In this document: one piece after another, positions 1-7,374 of the stretch | Position numbering within the stretch: position 1 is the stretch's first letter | How the letters are laid out: each line of letters starts with the position of its first letter | Assembly: GCA_016180965.1 (NCBI GenBank) | Contig: JACPAF010000003.1 | Location: 1-57,683 of the forward strand | Direction: 5' to 3' | Source: Candidatus Aenigmatarchaeota archaeon | GTDB lineage: Archaea; Aenigmatarchaeota; Aenigmatarchaeia; JACPZZ01 | Length of the DNA stretch: 57,683 nt | Program-made: the position numbers and the translations under genes | Notes under the pieces: model-generated | What the model saw: only the letters and a program-made list of their open reading frames with translations | What the model was told of the DNA's origin: nothing | The model's database searches: none

Positions 1-99
1 GCCAATGGGTATCTTCTGCTAGAAACAGACACTGTTAGTATGTGTCTGTTTCGGTCTACAACCTAAGCCCATCCCGTTAGACCGCTTCGGTACCCCCGC
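1..99 (-). tRNA. tRNA-Leu(TAG), partial, with anticodon-loop intron
   Basis: The 5' part of a tRNA-Leu runs off the left edge. The acceptor strand GCGGGGG begins at 99. The anticodon stem is ATGGG/CCCAT and the loop starts CTTAGG, giving anticodon TAG. A 51-nt intron (11-61) follows position 37. By eye the junction fits a bulge-helix-bulge: bulges GGU and AUA, with CUU pairing AAG and one A-G mismatch. The variable arm, T-arm and 3' end lie outside the window. A TATA-like ACTATATC near 126-133 suits transcription towards lower coordinates. Confidence is reduced only by the truncation. Confidence 0.85.
11..61 (-). other. tRNA-Leu intron carrying a family 1 palindrome
   Basis: The intron begins GTTGTAGACCG after one T and contains an 11-bp perfect stem, GAAACAGACAC with GTGTCTGTTTC (22-32 and 42-52), then CTAGC. 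Both flanks resemble the free-standing family 1 element at 40190-40230 (GTTGTAAACTG ... CTAGCTACAAC), so this intron and the dispersed palindromes appear to share ancestry. The exact splice points are inferred from the paired tRNA arms. Confidence 0.7.
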
Positions 100-170
100 G
101 TGTTTTAAATATCTTAGTTTTAAGCCAGATATAGTAAACCCACGCAAGGTTAAAAATTGAGGTTGCGGAA

Positions 171-971
171 TTGAATTCACGAAAATATCGGTTGGATAGG
201 CCGGACATTTCCGTGCTTCCTCTGCGTTACGCATATTTCGGTGATTTGTCCTATTTTGCAGCCAGTGACGTGAATATCGGCCGCGCTTTGGCTATGATGT
301 ATTCTGCGAAAACGGTTGAAGTTACCGGCAAAACCATTAAAACGGAGCGAGTAATAATTTTATCTGCCAACGTAGATGGAAGCCCAAAAAGGCTTTATGT
401 GAAAGAAGATGCAGAACCAGCTCCGATGGAGGCGCATGCTATTGCGCTTCATAATCTGGTTGCGAAACCTATAGTTTATGCGGCCTATAACAGGGGTCAT
501 TTATTGATCGTGGAGGAAATTCCCGGACAGCGGTTTGATTACAAATTTTTGGAAGACGATGAAATTGCAAGAAATTATGGAAGGGCGGCAGCTGTCGCAG
601 AATTTATCGGATTAAGCGACAGGCATAAAGCAAACCTGATCCTTGATGGAAACGAAGTGCGGCATGTAGATTTTGAACTTCCTTTCGAAGGGAATTTCTT
701 CCAGAACCCGTTGATGAATGTGGACGGATCCCTTTCGTACAGGGATAAACGAAAAATATATTCCAGACGGAAAGCCATAGTGGATGGCCACGATGAAGCG
801 GTTCAAAATATACGGTATTTTTGCGTCCAACGGAGAAATGATATTAAACGCATTATAACGTCCTTGAGGTCGTTGAACACAGATAATCAGGAATGGACGG
901 ACGCCAGGATTAAACGATTCCTGCAACAGCATGAGTATTTGGGATTGGAAGCGGAACTTTACGACGATTAA
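171..971 (+). CDS. Protein-kinase-fold protein, unassigned family
   Basis: This 266-residue protein is of unrecognised family but has an apparent kinase-like core. K78 lies in a strand (LYVKED), with a possible partner E87. A hinge-like LLIVEEIPG spans 111-119. A catalytic-loop-like D150-R-H-x-x-N155 is followed by D167-F-E. The D-R-H-x-x-N spacing recalls PI3K-like and other atypical kinases rather than Hanks kinases. The start is TTG, chosen because a GAGGT ribosome site lies just upstream and no nearby ATG covers the fold. No membrane segment is visible. Substrate unknown. It is divergent from the tRNA-Leu gene, and the next gene downstream is also an orphan. Confidence 0.6.
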   Translation: MNSRKYRLDRPDISVLPLRYAYFGDLSYFAASDVNIGRALAMMYSAKTVEVTGKTIKTERVIILSANVDGSPKRLYVKEDAEPAPMEAHAIALHNLVAKPIVYAAYNRGHLLIVEEIPGQRFDYKFLEDDEIARNYGRAAAVAEFIGLSDRHKANLILDGNEVRHVDFELPFEGNFFQNPLMNVDGSLSYRDKRKIYSRRKAIVDGHDEAVQNIRYFCVQRRNDIKRIITSLRSLNTDNQEWTDARIKRFLQQHEYLGLEAELYDD

Positions 972-1007
972 CCGGAGCTTAAATTTGTGCCCTATTAACT
1001 ATTTTCT

Positions 1008-1424
1008 ATGAGCTACAAACCTTTCTGGAGGGATTTCGCCGACGGTTTTTTGTCTGCAGCGGACAGGATTTCGGTAATGAGGTACGAGCACAGCAGATTT
1101 GACCCGCGCAAATGGGAGGATTACAGGAAAAGCACTTCGCCGGGAATAAGGGCGATACAATCCTATTCTTTAAGGGATGCGCATAATCTGGGAGACAACG
1201 GGTTTGTTCCTGACAGCAAATCGGCGAGAAGCGCGCGAAGGGAGCTTGCTTATTACGGTTTCGGAAGCGGGGGTTTTGTAGCAGGCCAACATATAGGAAA
1301 CGTTGCAATGGTATCCGGCATTGTCCCATTAGGTTTTTATTTATTTTCCGTGTGGGAGAGGACAAACAATGGAAGAATAGTGAGGCATTTTGAAAAACTC
1401 AAACAGGAGATAGATTCGGTTTAG
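1008..1424 (+). CDS. Hypothetical protein with one membrane segment
   Basis: This 138-residue protein of no recognised family has a basic, aromatic N-terminal half (many R, Y and S), a glycine-rich stretch near 83-92 and one hydrophobic segment at about 97-113, followed by a charged tail. It probably sits in the membrane with most of the chain on one side. It follows the kinase-fold gene by 36 bases and may be co-transcribed. Its stop codon overlaps the end of the convergent cobalamin adenosyltransferase gene by four bases. Confidence 0.55.
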   Translation: MSYKPFWRDFADGFLSAADRISVMRYEHSRFDPRKWEDYRKSTSPGIRAIQSYSLRDAHNLGDNGFVPDSKSARSARRELAYYGFGSGGFVAGQHIGNVAMVSGIVPLGFYLFSVWERTNNGRIVRHFEKLKQEIDSV

Positions 1425-1945
1425 TCCATTTCCATTTCATTTACGCCGGCTTTTTTGTTTGCTAGCCTTGCCAAATTAAACAGTAATTTCGACAATTTGT
1501 TCATGTAATCCATTATAATCGGATTAACGTCTTCCTTCGCGGAAAGTTCGATAATCTTTCTTTCAGCGCGCCTGCAAATTGTGCGACACACGTGCAACAT
1601 TGAAGCCAATTCCGAACCGCCCTGCAAAATGAACTTATGTAATGGGGGAAGCGATGAAAATATTTCCTCGTTGATCTTGTTTATCCAGTCTAACCGGTCT
1701 TGGGTTAAAATTTTAACAACCGGGTTTTTTCTTTGTTCGGCTGTCGAGGCCAAATCAGACCCTATGATATACATGTCCTTTTGCAATGCGAGCAGGGTTT
1801 TTTTAATTTCCTCGTCTGTTGATTTTGAATACGCCAAACCCAAAAAAGAATCCAGTTCATCGATGTTGCCGTAAGCTTCTATGCGCACGTTATCTTTACG
1901 CACAATTTTCCCCCCGAAAAGCAAGGTTTCGACCGGTTTGTTCAT
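1421..1945 (-). CDS. pduO: Cob(I)alamin adenosyltransferase, PduO type
   Basis: It transfers the adenosyl group of ATP to cob(I)alamin to make adenosylcobalamin. Family signatures are YGNIDELDSFLG (residues 25-36), a substrate region LPPLHKFILQGG (99-110) and the R121-x4-R126-A-E-R motif, then YMNKLSKLLFNLAR. At 174 residues it is slightly short. The usual glycine-rich ATP-binding N-terminus (T-x-x-G-D-x-G-x-T) is missing, and an in-frame TAG just upstream rules out a longer start. It is followed on the same strand, after one opposite gene, by a DUF4430 protein with a transcobalamin-like domain. No B12-dependent enzyme was seen here. Confidence 0.88.
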   Translation of the reverse strand: MNKPVETLLFGGKIVRKDNVRIEAYGNIDELDSFLGLAYSKSTDEEIKKTLLALQKDMYIIGSDLASTAEQRKNPVVKILTQDRLDWINKINEEIFSSLPPLHKFILQGGSELASMLHVCRTICRRAERKIIELSAKEDVNPIIMDYMNKLSKLLFNLARLANKKAGVNEMEMD

Positions 1946-2000
1946 AAAATCGCCCTAAATACAGTTAATTTTAAATACACTTCCAACATATTTATGCCTC

Positions 2001-2438
2001 ATGGCGAACGCGTTTGTTAGGTATATGGAGAAGTGTATTTTGGCGCTTGAAACAGAACTTCCGACCTTGCCTTCATTCGATCGATATGAAATTGACGAAG
2101 CCGTTCGATTAGGCCTCGTAGGCAGGTCGCCCGCTTCCCTGTATAAACCGGAGGGCGATGTTTTCTGGTCACGGGATTTTCACAGCGAATTGGGGCTCGC
2201 GCTTCTTGCAGAAAGATGTGTCAGGGACAATTGCAGCAACGGCAAATCGGAGTTCGTGGGAACTGTAAATAATTTAATCAGGGTTGATGGTGTTCCATTG
2301 GATCGGACGATTGCAACCGCAGCTTTGGTTTATGGGCGTGACTTGGGATTGATGGAAGAACATGACATCGGCGGAGTTTCAGTTTTCGTTTTGAACGATC
2401 AATACAGGGGAATAGTAAGGCCGATGGCTAAAAATTAA
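2001..2438 (+). CDS. Hypothetical protein
   Basis: This 145-residue soluble protein belongs to no family I recognise. It looks mostly helical with a mixed C-terminus, has two cysteines (in ERCVRDNC) and no membrane segment or signal peptide. It is divergent from the cobalamin adenosyltransferase gene; the 55-base AT-rich gap holds a TATA-like ACATATTTAT about 14 bases before the start, implying a leaderless or very short leader mRNA. It ends 12 bases before the convergent DUF4430 gene. Confidence 0.5.
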   Translation: MANAFVRYMEKCILALETELPTLPSFDRYEIDEAVRLGLVGRSPASLYKPEGDVFWSRDFHSELGLALLAERCVRDNCSNGKSEFVGTVNNLIRVDGVPLDRTIATAALVYGRDLGLMEEHDIGGVSVFVLNDQYRGIVRPMAKN

Positions 2439-2450
2439 TTTTTTGATAAA

Positions 2451-3215
2451 TCAGCATTTTATTTCTTCTTTTTTGAGCAGTCTCCATTCTATCAGGTCGC
2501 CGCTTTGCAATTGGAATTTGTCCACCGAAACGTCAGGTATTTTTCCATTTACTATGTACTCCCAGAAATAACCGTCCTGGCCGTTTTTGATCCCGTTTAT
2601 GGATTCTATGTACATGCCACCGTCTCCCCATGCCTCGTATCTGCGGGCTTCCATTCCCAGGTTGTGGCTGGCGGCCGTTTCTAACAGGGAATGATAAACA
2701 TCGGTTGGTCTCGAGTTTTCTATGATGATGCTTTGGAACGCCCTTTCCGAAGGATAACTGATGTTGTTCTGGTAGGCTATCTGCATTACTTTTTGCTCGG
2801 GTTCTGGTATTCTGTAAGCTCGCGGTTCGATAATTTCATGTTCGGTAGTTTCTTCAGGTAATTTATTTTTAACGGATTTTACGGATTTTTTCGCAACTTC
2901 TTTTATTTTTTCCTGGTCTTCGTTATTTGCTGTAGGGTATTCTTCCTCCTCATCTTCGTCGTCTTTGTAAACGTCTTCGTCATCGTCGCCGTAGAAAAAA
3001 CTTTTTTGCGATTTTTCATCGTATTTTCTGCTTGTAGTTTTTTTGGCTTTGCCTATTTTTCTTTCATTATCCTCGTTCAAGCTTTCCAGTAGGGTTTGCA
3101 AAGACCGCAAAGAAATAGAAATTTCCTCTTCGGTTATGTTGAAAATTTGGTCCGGAACAAATGTTTTAGCGGTTTGTGCGTGGTTTTCAACCAACATGAC
3201 AGCAGAATTAACCAT
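2451..3215 (-). CDS. DUF4430 (transcobalamin-like C-terminal domain) protein
   Basis: This 254-residue protein is built in three parts: a helical N-terminus (1-65), a very acidic low-complexity linker (about 72-120, runs of D and E) and a compact C-terminal domain (about 190-254). That domain reads GMYIESINGIKNG, then GYFWEYIVNGK, then LQSGDLIEWRL, which is typical of DUF4430, the fold shared with the C-terminal domain of transcobalamin and intrinsic factor. Family members are usually exported, yet no signal peptide is visible here. The nearby cobalamin adenosyltransferase gene makes a corrinoid role worth considering, but many DUF4430 proteins have no known ligand. Confidence 0.65.
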   Translation of the reverse strand: MVNSAVMLVENHAQTAKTFVPDQIFNITEEEISISLRSLQTLLESLNEDNERKIGKAKKTTSRKYDEKSQKSFFYGDDDEDVYKDDEDEEEEYPTANNEDQEKIKEVAKKSVKSVKNKLPEETTEHEIIEPRAYRIPEPEQKVMQIAYQNNISYPSERAFQSIIIENSRPTDVYHSLLETAASHNLGMEARRYEAWGDGGMYIESINGIKNGQDGYFWEYIVNGKIPDVSVDKFQLQSGDLIEWRLLKKEEIKC

Positions 3216-3266
3216 TCAATAAGGATGTAAAGAAGGATATAAAAACCCTGCGCACTACAGCTGGTG

Positions 3267-4394
3267 TCATTCGTTTTCGCGGGTCGTGGCCTTTCTCACG
3301 CGGTTAACAGCTATTTCCATGGCTGCGTCCCGCGGTTTTACCTTGTTTTTTTTGGATTCTTCCAGTACGAGCTTTGTGTTTTTCCTTATTTTTTTTTCAA
3401 CCATCTGGAACATGCGCGCCGGGTTTTCGCCCTTGTATTCTGCGTACGAGGATATTACACCGCCTGCGTTGGCGACGAAGTCTGGAACGACTAAAATCCC
3501 GTTCTTGTGCATTTTTTCTTCTATTTCCGGTGTTGTCGGTATGTTTGCGGCTTCGACTACTATTTTGCACTTTAATTTATCTACGTTGCCCTTGTTTATC
3601 ACATCCGGAACCGCAGAAGGTATGATTATGTCCACGTTGAGTTCAAACAATTTTTCATTAGTAATTATCGACGCCGGTTTGTAATTAGTAACCGATCCCG
3701 TGTCTTTTTTTATTTTGGACAATTTTTCCATATCCAACCCGTCTTTGTTGTAGGCGCAGCCTTTGCTGTCGCTTACTGATATTATTTTTGCGCCGAAAGC
3801 GTCCAGATATTCTGCAGCAAACGCCCCGACGTTTCCGTAGCCTTCAATCGCTATTGTTGTTCGTTTTATGTTCATTTTTAGGTGTTCAATCGCAACTAAA
3901 GTGGAATGCGCGACCCCGAAACCCGTCGAACCGTATTCATGGGGTATTCCGCATTTAACACCGGGCGCTACGCATAATGTTGATGGTTTGCCTGTGGCGG
4001 AACGGAAAGAGCCGTTTGCGCGCACGAATTCTTCCATTTCCTTTTCCGATGTGTTTATGTCCGGCGCAGCTATGTATTTGCTGGGGCAGATCGGTTTTAT
4101 TGCAGTTGAGAAAGCGTTAATAATTGCCATTTTTTGTTCCAATGAGATTTTTTTCGGATCCGCTACAATCCCGGACTTACCGCCGCCGAACGGCAGATCT
4201 GCCAATGAGCATTTCCATGTCATCGTGCGCGCAAGCTTCGCAACTTCGTCGATAGTAACGCTCGGTGTCATCCTTATGCCGCCTTTTGCCGGTCCGAGGG
4301 ATGTATTGTCAATAACGGTGAAGCCGTGCATGCCAGTTTTTTGGTCGAACACCTCAAGAATTTTTTCCGGCCCGAATTCGTCGAAATTAACCAT
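3267..4394 (-). CDS. gdhA: Glutamate (or leucine) dehydrogenase
   Basis: It catalyses reversible oxidative deamination of glutamate or a related amino acid with NAD(P). Visible are the substrate strand GPAKGGIRM (about 34-42), the lysine region LPFGGGKSGI, APDINTSEKEM, and the dinucleotide-binding GYGNVGAFAAEYL, with conserved VVEAANIPTTPE and FVANAGGV near the C-terminus. At 375 residues it lacks the first 30-40 residues of typical archaeal GDH, in this resembling leucine/phenylalanine dehydrogenases, so the substrate is uncertain. The upstream gene on the same strand is geranylgeranyl reductase, about 30 bases away. Confidence 0.85.
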   Translation of the reverse strand: MVNFDEFGPEKILEVFDQKTGMHGFTVIDNTSLGPAKGGIRMTPSVTIDEVAKLARTMTWKCSLADLPFGGGKSGIVADPKKISLEQKMAIINAFSTAIKPICPSKYIAAPDINTSEKEMEEFVRANGSFRSATGKPSTLCVAPGVKCGIPHEYGSTGFGVAHSTLVAIEHLKMNIKRTTIAIEGYGNVGAFAAEYLDAFGAKIISVSDSKGCAYNKDGLDMEKLSKIKKDTGSVTNYKPASIITNEKLFELNVDIIIPSAVPDVINKGNVDKLKCKIVVEAANIPTTPEIEEKMHKNGILVVPDFVANAGGVISSYAEYKGENPARMFQMVEKKIRKNTKLVLEESKKNKVKPRDAAMEIAVNRVRKATTRENE

Positions 4395-4423
4395 AACTAT
4401 CAGAGATAATAAATTTTTTTGCG

Positions 4424-5668
4424 TTATATAGTTTTTTTGAAATCTTTTGCGAGGCCTGTTAAATTGGCCAAATACCTGAAAGCTATTTTTGCCAATAAAT
4501 CTAGGGGTAATTTTACTTTTTCGGTTTTAGCTGTTATGAAAGCGGAGAATGCGGTGAGATATTCTGTTTTTTTGCCGATTTCCATCATGAAACTTTTGAA
4601 AAGCATCCTGTTTTCCAATATATTCATTACTGTCTGATTGGTTCGGAATTCGTCATTCATTGCTGTTTCCACAGATTTTTCATACTCTTTTGTAATACTA
4701 TAAGAAAAATCATTTTTTGCGATCGCATTTGAAATGGTGTTGGCGGCAAGTTTTCCACTAACCAACGCGTTTCCTATCCCTTCTCCGGTGAAAGGAATTA
4801 TCAGGGATGCTGCGTCGCCTATCAGGATGAATCCGTCGCCTGCGCGTTTCCTTTTCTGTGCGCCCGTCGGCAGGTTCCAGCCTTTTATTTCCGAAACTTG
4901 CCTTGAGTCTTTAAATTTATCCGCTACATAAGAGCTTTTGACGATCTCGTCTAGAAGGGATTTCAGGTTTATTTTTCTTTTTGGAATCTCCTCTGCAACC
5001 AGGCCCAAACCGACGTTGCACACGTTATTTCCTACGGGAAATATCCAAAAATAACCGGGCAGAACTTCGTCCATGAAATGTATCTCCAGTGAATCGTGCC
5101 GTATGTCCACGTTTTCGTAATAAGCCCTGATTGAAACGTAACATTTGTCTGTTTCGAAACTATTCAAACCGAGCTTGCGCGCGACTATTGAATTTGCCCC
5201 GTCCGCTCCTACAACAATGTTTGATGTGAATTGTTTTTCTTTTCCATCATTGCCAGTGCCTTTTATCCCCGTTACTTTGTTGCCGTCCATTAAGATATCG
5301 GTAACTGTGAAATTTTCAATCACATCAACTTTTTCTCTGGCCAGTTGGAATAATTCGTTATCGAACAAATAGCGTTTGCATGTGTAACCCGGATCTTTAT
5401 CGTTGCCCATGTAAGATATTTTCACACCGCCAGATGCGGATGTGATGAAACCCATAAGCCTTTCGTGGGGCAATTTATCTATTTTGTCTTTGACTCCGAG
5501 TTCTTCGATCATATTGACGGATTTTCCGGTTACTCCATCTCCACAGGCTTTGTCGCGAGGGAAAAAAGCTTTGTCCACTAAGAGAGTTTTTATCCCCTTT
5601 TTTCCCAGAAAAATAGAACATGAAGAACCCGCGGGCCCGCCGCCCACCACAATGACGTCATAATCCAT
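4424..5668 (-). CDS. Geranylgeranyl reductase family FAD enzyme
   Basis: This 414-residue flavoprotein is of the archaeal digeranylgeranylglycerophospholipid reductase type, which saturates the isoprenoid chains of ether lipids. The Rossmann motif VVGGGPAGS is at residues 7-15. The family signature RDKACGDG follows, then an FAD-contact GDAASLIIPFTGEGIGNAL near 285-305. Length is normal. It links functionally to the mevalonate operon two kilobases downstream, which supplies the isoprenoid precursors. Related proteins act on prenyl quinones, so the exact substrate is inferred. Confidence 0.85.
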   Translation of the reverse strand: MDYDVIVVGGGPAGSSCSIFLGKKGIKTLLVDKAFFPRDKACGDGVTGKSVNMIEELGVKDKIDKLPHERLMGFITSASGGVKISYMGNDKDPGYTCKRYLFDNELFQLAREKVDVIENFTVTDILMDGNKVTGIKGTGNDGKEKQFTSNIVVGADGANSIVARKLGLNSFETDKCYVSIRAYYENVDIRHDSLEIHFMDEVLPGYFWIFPVGNNVCNVGLGLVAEEIPKRKINLKSLLDEIVKSSYVADKFKDSRQVSEIKGWNLPTGAQKRKRAGDGFILIGDAASLIIPFTGEGIGNALVSGKLAANTISNAIAKNDFSYSITKEYEKSVETAMNDEFRTNQTVMNILENRMLFKSFMMEIGKKTEYLTAFSAFITAKTEKVKLPLDLLAKIAFRYLANLTGLAKDFKKTI

Positions 5669-5714
5669 GCTGTTACCCCGTTATTTTTTCGGAATTAATT
5701 GGAAACATATGCTC

Positions 5715-5743
5715 AGTTGCTAACTCGATATGCTTCAGTTTAC
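5715..5743. repeat. Degenerate family 1 palindrome beside tRNA-Glu
   Basis: Only one clear arm remains: ATATGCTTCAGTTTAC at the right side, starting four bases beyond the 3' end of the tRNA-Glu gene. The arm matches the element at 16251-16282 (stem GAAGCATATCG). A possible second arm, CATATG, lies at its left. It appears to be a decayed copy in the tRNA 3' trailer. Confidence 0.5.
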
Positions 5744-5747
5744 TCGA

Positions 5748-5870
5748 TGCTCCTGCTGGGATTTGAACCCAGGTCTTCGGCGTGAAAGGCCAATGTCCTA
5801 TCGGTTGGTGAAAATGCGCGTGTTTTTGGTACGCGCCTGTCGACCGCTGACCGGACTGGACGACAGGAGC
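5748..5870 (-). tRNA. tRNA-Glu(TTC) with a D-loop intron
   Basis: Acceptor strands GCTCCTG/CAGGAGC pair over seven bases, with A73 and no encoded CCA. The anticodon loop is CTTTCAC (TTC) on stem TTGGC/GCCGA, and the T-arm is CTGGG-TTCAAAT-CCCAG. The D-stem GTCC/GGAC is split by about 48 extra bases (5800-5847). Removing them leaves a textbook D-loop, AGUCCGGUCAA. The 5' half also encodes the last two dozen codons of the LAGLIDADG gene upstream, in the same direction. Confidence 0.9.
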
Positions 5871-6496
5871 CTGAACCTATGTTTATGATACGGGTTATTA
5901 AAACCTATCTCTTTGTTGTACTTTGCCAAATCCCGTTTGTTCCCGATATAAATTTCGGGCGTTCCTTTTTTGGACCATTTAGATGTTTTGTACCCCAAAA
6001 TACTCATCGCCCTATCGAAAGAGTTTCTTAAATTTTCCGATGCGGATTTGAACGATATATAAGTATAATTTCTGCCGGTTATTGGATAAACTGAACCGTC
6101 GGTGTCTATCAGTCCTCTAATGCATGCTTTTATAAATTCTTTAGACGAAAATATCCAACTGGGTATACATACGTTGTTTTTAATCTTGTTCCCTACGAGC
6201 AGGCCACATCTCTGAAAAGCCAGTATCACACCTTTTTCTTGGCTATATAGCCTGATTACATTTTTGCATAATTTTATGTGGAATTTTCTTCTGAACAATT
6301 TTTCTAACATTGGTTTTACGAATTTTGAAATATATTTGCGATCGTTGACTATATGGCCTGTTATTACAAATTGGTGCACACCATGCTTTTTGTTGACGTA
6401 TAGGCTTCCATCACCGAGTACGATACCTATTACTTCTGCCAGGTCTTTGGAAACTCTTTGTACTGGAGGTTTTTTGATTGATAACGTCTGTTGCAT
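5798..6496 (-). CDS. LAGLIDADG homing endonuclease
   Basis: This 232-residue single-chain endonuclease has two LAGLIDADG helices: LAEVIGIVLGDGSL near the N-terminus and ACIRGLIDTDGSV in the middle, each ending in the expected metal-binding aspartate. Such enzymes cut a long DNA site and spread the intron or intein that carries them. The ATG at 6496 is preferred; a TTG at 6508 is also in frame. Unusually, the gene is not inside the intron: its 3' end runs through the 5' half of tRNA-Glu and stops in the D-stem at 5798. The last residues are therefore dictated by tRNA sequence. Confidence 0.88.
   Translation of the reverse strand: MQQTLSIKKPPVQRVSKDLAEVIGIVLGDGSLYVNKKHGVHQFVITGHIVNDRKYISKFVKPMLEKLFRRKFHIKLCKNVIRLYSQEKGVILAFQRCGLLVGNKIKNNVCIPSWIFSSKEFIKACIRGLIDTDGSVYPITGRNYTYISFKSASENLRNSFDRAMSILGYKTSKWSKKGTPEIYIGNKRDLAKYNKEIGFNNPYHKHRFRLLSSSPVSGRQARTKNTRIFTNR
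5800..5847 (-). other. D-loop intron of tRNA-Glu
   Basis: By eye it fits a bulge-helix-bulge: exon CGGU pairs with intron ACCG near the 3' end, with bulges CAG and AUA. Inside is a stem GCGCGT/ACGCGC around an A-rich loop. Splicing CA|G and AU|A restores the normal D-loop. The boundaries are inferred and could shift by a base or two. No family 1 palindrome is present in this intron. Confidence 0.7.
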
Positions 6497-6508
6497 GGAG
6501 GCGATCAA

Positions 6509-6719
6509 TAAAAATCGGGTAGCGATAATATTAAAAGCGGCGTATTACACAATACCTATACGACTTGTCTGCCAATCATCATTACTAAAATTTAGTCGGT
6601 GTTATCCTGCCTTCCTGTAAAAATATCTTTTCCTTGTTTTTTATGGTCATTTGCCGGCAGTATTTATGCATCAGAATTATCCGGCTAAGGTTAATATGGT
6701 TTAAACCAATAATTTATCT
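6509..6719. other. Intergenic region, nothing identified
   Basis: These 211 bases lie between the divergent endonuclease and membrane-hydrolase genes. They are AT-rich with one ATGATGA box on the minus strand but no partner box. TATA-like sequence near 6660-6670 could serve the plus-strand gene. No RNA gene or open frame is supported. Confidence 0.4.
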
Positions 6720-7247
6720 ATGCCGTACGCGGTCACCCACATATTGTTGACAATCATTGCAGTCGACCTGTACAGGGATTACGCGGCTAAACACAGGAAA
6801 TATTTTACGCTTAATACGGTTTTTATCGCAGGTTTGGCCGGTTTATTACCGGACGCGGACATACCTCTGACCTGGTTTTTGAATCTGATTCTACCGGGTT
6901 CAGTCCCGTTGATATTGACGCACGGAGGGATTACGCACACGCTATTTTTTGGGCTGATTTTCCTTGCTCCTGCGCTGTACTTTTGGAAAAATAAAAAACA
7001 CAAATTTGCCATGTATTTTTTTGTGACAAGCTTCGGCGTGTTTTTGCACATATTTTTAGATTATCTTTTGGGCGGCGGAATGCACGGAGGGATAATGTTT
7101 TTCTGGCCATTGTCAACAGCTGGATTTAAAATACATCTGCTTAACAATCTGGGATTGAATGACGTCCCGCAGGCATTGGATGCGCTGATATTATTGGCGT
7201 GGCTTTATCATGAAGAAGTTAAGCATAAAATCAAGGATTTTTTTTGA
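6720..7247 (+). CDS. Membrane-bound metal-dependent hydrolase-like protein (YdjM/DUF457 family)
   Basis: This 175-residue integral membrane protein has about four hydrophobic segments. Family hallmarks are LLPDADIP (about 42-49), HGGITHT (about 68-74) and a later HIFLDYLLGGG (about 107-117), where His and Asp residues on the membrane face probably bind metal. Members resemble phospholipase-type membrane hydrolases and the YdjM/LexA-regulated family; the substrate is unknown. The gene ends exactly where a family 1 palindrome begins, just before the opposite-strand tRNA-Val. Confidence 0.7.
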   Translation: MPYAVTHILLTIIAVDLYRDYAAKHRKYFTLNTVFIAGLAGLLPDADIPLTWFLNLILPGSVPLILTHGGITHTLFFGLIFLAPALYFWKNKKHKFAMYFFVTSFGVFLHIFLDYLLGGGMHGGIMFFWPLSTAGFKIHLLNNLGLNDVPQALDALILLAWLYHEEVKHKIKDFF

Positions 7248-7296
7248 GTTGTAGCTAGAAACATGTGCTATTTGGCATGCACATGTTTCATTCTAC
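7248..7296. repeat. Family 1 palindrome, 3' side of tRNA-Val
   Basis: GTTGTAGCTAGAAACATGTGC and GCACATGTTTC form an 11-bp stem (7258-7268 with 7279-7289) with the standard left flank GTTGTAGCTA. The right flank ATTCTAC is altered but still closes GTTGTAG partly. It begins on the base after the stop codon of the membrane hydrolase and ends four bases from the tRNA-Val 3' end, so it lies in the tRNA trailer. Confidence 0.8.
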
Positions 7297-7300
7297 TATT

Positions 7301-7371
7301 TGGGCCCGAAGAGAATTGAACTCTTTTCTCCGCCGTGTCGAGGCGGCGTACTGCCGTTATACTACGAGCCC
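7301..7371 (-). tRNA. tRNA-Val(GAC), with C at position 33
   Basis: A complete 71-nt cloverleaf. The acceptor is GGGCTCG/CGGGCCC with A73, the D-stem GTAT/GTAC, the anticodon stem CCGCC/GGCGG and the T-arm AAGAG-TTCAATT-CTCTT. The loop TCGACAC gives GAC at 34-36 but puts C, not the near-universal U, at position 33. The usual Val loop is CTGACAC, so positions 32-33 look swapped. An alternative 8-nt loop register is possible, which leaves identity slightly uncertain. No intron. Palindromic elements flank both ends. Confidence 0.75.
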
Positions 7372-7374
7372 GTT

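Noticed and set aside
3264-3684. Plus-strand open frames opposite glutamate dehydrogenase
   Set aside because: They mirror the conserved minus-strand gene, have skewed composition and no recognisable domain.
6509-6719. Box C/D guide RNA on the minus strand (perfect ATGATGA near 6576-6582)
   Set aside because: No CTGA box follows at a suitable distance and no terminal stem could be drawn.
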